The notes below the pieces were generated by a model that saw only the letters and a program-made list of their open reading frames with translations, was not told the DNA's origin and searched no databases. A DNA stretch of 64,000 nucleotides from DASSQJ01 sp963773655 (GTDB lineage Bacteria; Actinomycetota; Actinomycetes; Actinomycetales; Dermatophilaceae). This document shows, in pieces, positions 62,264 to 64,000 of this stretch (position 1 is its first letter; every line of letters begins with the position of its first letter). The position numbers and the translations under genes are program-made. The stretch is from assembly GCA_963773655.1 (NCBI GenBank), contig CAVZBX010000001.1, forward strand, positions 620,001-684,000. Direction: 5' to 3'.

Positions 62264-63235
62264 ATGCGCTCACGCTCCCTGACCGCCGCCGCCGCGCTCG
62301 CGCTCGGCCTCGTCGGCATCCTCGTTCCCGCGACGTCCGCCTCGGCACGCCCGATGGCCGGTGCCGCCTCCGCGGACGCCGAGTGCGTCACCCATGCCGA
62401 CGAGGTCGGTGCCCGCGGTTCCGGCTCCCGCTACGACCCGCACGAGCTGAGCGCGGCCAAGGCGGCGTCGATGGACCGCGCGCTCAGGCAGGCGATGGCC
62501 GCCAAGGGCATCAGCGTCGACGGGCGCGGCACCGTCCAGAAGGGCAAGCCCGGGGGCGGTGGCGGCGGCGGGACCTTCACCGGGGCCACGGTCGACGTGT
62601 ACTGGCACACCATCACCGCCGGGACCAAGGGCGGGCTCACGCGCTCCGAGATCGACGCCCAGATCTCCGTGCTCAACGCCGCGTACGCCTCGAGCAAGTT
62701 CAGCTTCTCGCTCGTCCGGGCCGACACGACGGACAACCCCGCCTGGTACAACGGCCTCACCTACGGCGGCAGCGCCGAGCGCGACATGAAGACCTCTCTG
62801 CACCAGGGCGGCAAGGACGCACTGAACATCTACACCGCCGACCTCGGCGACGACCTGCTCGGCTGGGCGACGTTCCCCAAGTCGACCCTGGACCCGATGG
62901 ACGGCGTGGTGCTCCTCGACGAGAGCCTCCCGGGCGGCAGCGCCACCAACTACAACCAGGGCGACACCGGCACCCACGAGGTGGGCCACTGGCTCGGGCT
63001 CTACCACACCTTCCAGGGCGGCTGCAACGGCCAGGGCGACTACGTCGAGGACACCGCCCCCGAGGCCTCGCCCGCCTACGGCTGCCCGACCGGCCGTGAC
63101 AGCTGCACCCGTCAGGCCGGGCTCGACCCGATCACGAACTTCATGGACTACACGTACGACTCGTGCATGAACAGCTTCACCGGCGGCCAGACGACCCGGA
63201 TGCAGTCCGCCTGGCTCGCCTACCGCGCGGCCTGA
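62264..63235 (+). CDS. Secreted M43-family (pappalysin-like) zinc metalloprotease
   Basis: 323-residue exported protease. The signal peptide is LTAAAALALGLVGILVPATSASA. A propeptide-like segment ends in a glycine run (PGGGGGGGTF). The catalytic domain has the metzincin zinc motif HEVGHWLGLYHTF (HExxHxxGxxH) near residue 239 and the Met-turn region NFMDYTYDSCM near 300; cysteines in GGCNGQGD, YGCPTGRDSC and DSCMN form probable disulfides. ATG 62264 follows GGAGGACGA. It is monocistronic with a strong terminator. Confidence 0.92.
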   Translation: MRSRSLTAAAALALGLVGILVPATSASARPMAGAASADAECVTHADEVGARGSGSRYDPHELSAAKAASMDRALRQAMAAKGISVDGRGTVQKGKPGGGGGGGTFTGATVDVYWHTITAGTKGGLTRSEIDAQISVLNAAYASSKFSFSLVRADTTDNPAWYNGLTYGGSAERDMKTSLHQGGKDALNIYTADLGDDLLGWATFPKSTLDPMDGVVLLDESLPGGSATNYNQGDTGTHEVGHWLGLYHTFQGGCNGQGDYVEDTAPEASPAYGCPTGRDSCTRQAGLDPITNFMDYTYDSCMNSFTGGQTTRMQSAWLAYRAA

Positions 63236-63267
63236 GCGCCTGCGGACCCGGTCCGCACTAGCACACG

Positions 63268-63301
63268 CCGAGGGCCCCGACCGGTTGGTCGGGGCCCTCG
63301 G
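63268..63301 (+). terminator. Terminator of the M43 protease gene
   Basis: A perfect 15-base stem (63268-63282 with 63287-63301) has a GGTT loop. A smaller hairpin (63241-63257) precedes it. Confidence 0.8.
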
Positions 63302-63339
63302 GCATGTCGGGCGCGGGCCGGTTAGGGTGGCCGCCGCCC

Positions 63340-64000
63340 ATGAGTACCTCAGCCGCCGGACACCTGCCCCCCGCCTACCCCGAGCGGGCCGCCTGGGGTA
63401 CCGCGTCGAAGCTGCGGGCCTGGCAGGAGGAGGCGCTCGCCGCCTACCTCGGCCGGGGCGAGCGCGACTTCCTCGCCGTCGCGACACCCGGTGCGGGCAA
63501 GACGACGTACGCGCTGCGTATCGCCACCGAGCTGCTCGACCGGGGAGTCGTCCGGGCGGTCACCGTCGTGGCTCCGACCGAGCACCTGAAGACCCAGTGG
63601 GCCGACGCCGCGGGGCGGGTGGGCATCCAGCTGAACCCCGCCTTCTCGAACTCGGCCGCGGTGCAGTCGCACGAGTACGACGGCGTCGCGGTCACCTACG
63701 CGCAGGTCGCAGCCAACCCCGGCTTGCACCGCCGCCGCACCGAGGCCGAGCCGACGCTGGTCATCCTCGACGAGATCCACCACGGCGGCGACGCCCGCTC
63801 GTGGGGGGACGGCATCCGCGAGGCGTTCACGCCGGCCACCCGCCGGCTCGCCCTCACCGGCACCCCGTTCCGGTCGGACACCACCCCGATCCCCTTCGTC
63901 CGGTACGAGATGGGCGAGGACGGCATCCTGCGCTCGGCCTCCGACTACACCTACGGCTACGCGGCGGCGCTGCGCGACGGCGTGGTGCGGCCGGTGCTCT
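63340..64000 (+). CDS. DEAD/DEAH-type superfamily 2 helicase, cut by the window end
   Basis: 220 codons are visible. KLRAWQEEALAAYLGRGERDFLAVATPGAGKTTYALRI contains the Walker A ATPGAGKTT near residue 48; VVAPTEHLKTQW is motif Ia; LVILDEIHHGG near 148 is a DEIH-box motif II; LALTGTPFRSD near 172 is motif III (TGT for SAT). This matches the XPB/UvrB-like helicases common next to DUF3039 in actinobacteria. The second RecA domain lies beyond the window. TAGGGT ends 11 bases before the ATG. Confidence 0.88.
   Translation, partial: MSTSAAGHLPPAYPERAAWGTASKLRAWQEEALAAYLGRGERDFLAVATPGAGKTTYALRIATELLDRGVVRAVTVVAPTEHLKTQWADAAGRVGIQLNPAFSNSAAVQSHEYDGVAVTYAQVAANPGLHRRRTEAEPTLVILDEIHHGGDARSWGDGIREAFTPATRRLALTGTPFRSDTTPIPFVRYEMGEDGILRSASDYTYGYAAALRDGVVRPVL

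Overview
The window is very GC-rich, densely coding actinobacterial DNA. It carries whiB1 beside pdtaS, actinobacterial-type large NAD-glutamate dehydrogenase, SmpB and tmRNA, a DUF3039 protein, and many genes that start a few bases downstream of a TAnnnT box with no Shine-Dalgarno sequence. A member of the Micrococcales close to the Intrasporangiaceae is my inference. No rRNA, tRNA, CRISPR array, integrase or transposase was seen; the only RNA gene found is ssrA (tmRNA).

Layout. 0.1-7.7 kb: NAD-glutamate dehydrogenase, the PdtaS sensor kinase, WhiB1 and a small membrane protein. 7.7-11.7 kb: an orphan type VII-like FtsK/EssC ATPase with ubiquitin-like and FHA domains. 11.9-17.0 kb: a tightly overlapping group 3b-type NiFe hydrogenase operon in the order B, cyclic-nucleotide-binding protein, G, D, A, protease. 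17.1-21.1 kb: a TreT-like glycosyltransferase and a secreted M14 carboxypeptidase. 21.1-27.8 kb: a looser accessory island with three GNAT acetyltransferases, a RemA-like protein, an F420-type oxidoreductase, an orphan PIN toxin, a MazE antitoxin with a truncated MazF, and broken luciferase-like, ASCH and VOC genes. 27.8-32.4 kb: a Tad/Flp pilus operon. 32.4-37.2 kb: PhoX-like phosphatase, Hsp20, a LuxR regulator and a secreted protein. 37.3-44.8 kb: prfB, a TY-Chap-like gene, ftsE-ftsX, an M23 hydrolase, smpB and a DUF2207 protein. 44.9-58.9 kb: CsbD, pyruvate carboxylase, a proline/threonine-rich protein, an amine permease, ssrA, PAP2, pyruvate phosphate dikinase, a YgjV-like protein, a SIMPL protein, malic enzyme and VanZ. 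58.9-64 kb: DEAD-box helicase, YqgE, DUF3039, a secreted M43 protease and a helicase cut by the window end.

How the genes fit together. ftsE, ftsX and the M23 hydrolase form a cell-division wall-hydrolysis unit. smpB and ssrA, 9 kb apart, form the trans-translation system. Pyruvate carboxylase, pyruvate phosphate dikinase and malic enzyme place three reactions of the PEP-pyruvate-oxaloacetate node within 14 kb; the first two have palindromic operator-like sites upstream. The hydrogenase would couple H2 to NAD(P), but its hyp maturation genes are not in the window.

Caution on sequence quality. At least five conserved genes (gdh, the EssC-like gene, prfB, the TY-Chap-like gene and the DEAD-box helicase) are interrupted by one-base indels, several in C or G runs, and gdh has two that compensate. 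This looks like residual consensus error more than true pseudogenes, whereas the broken genes in the 21-27 kb island could be real decay.
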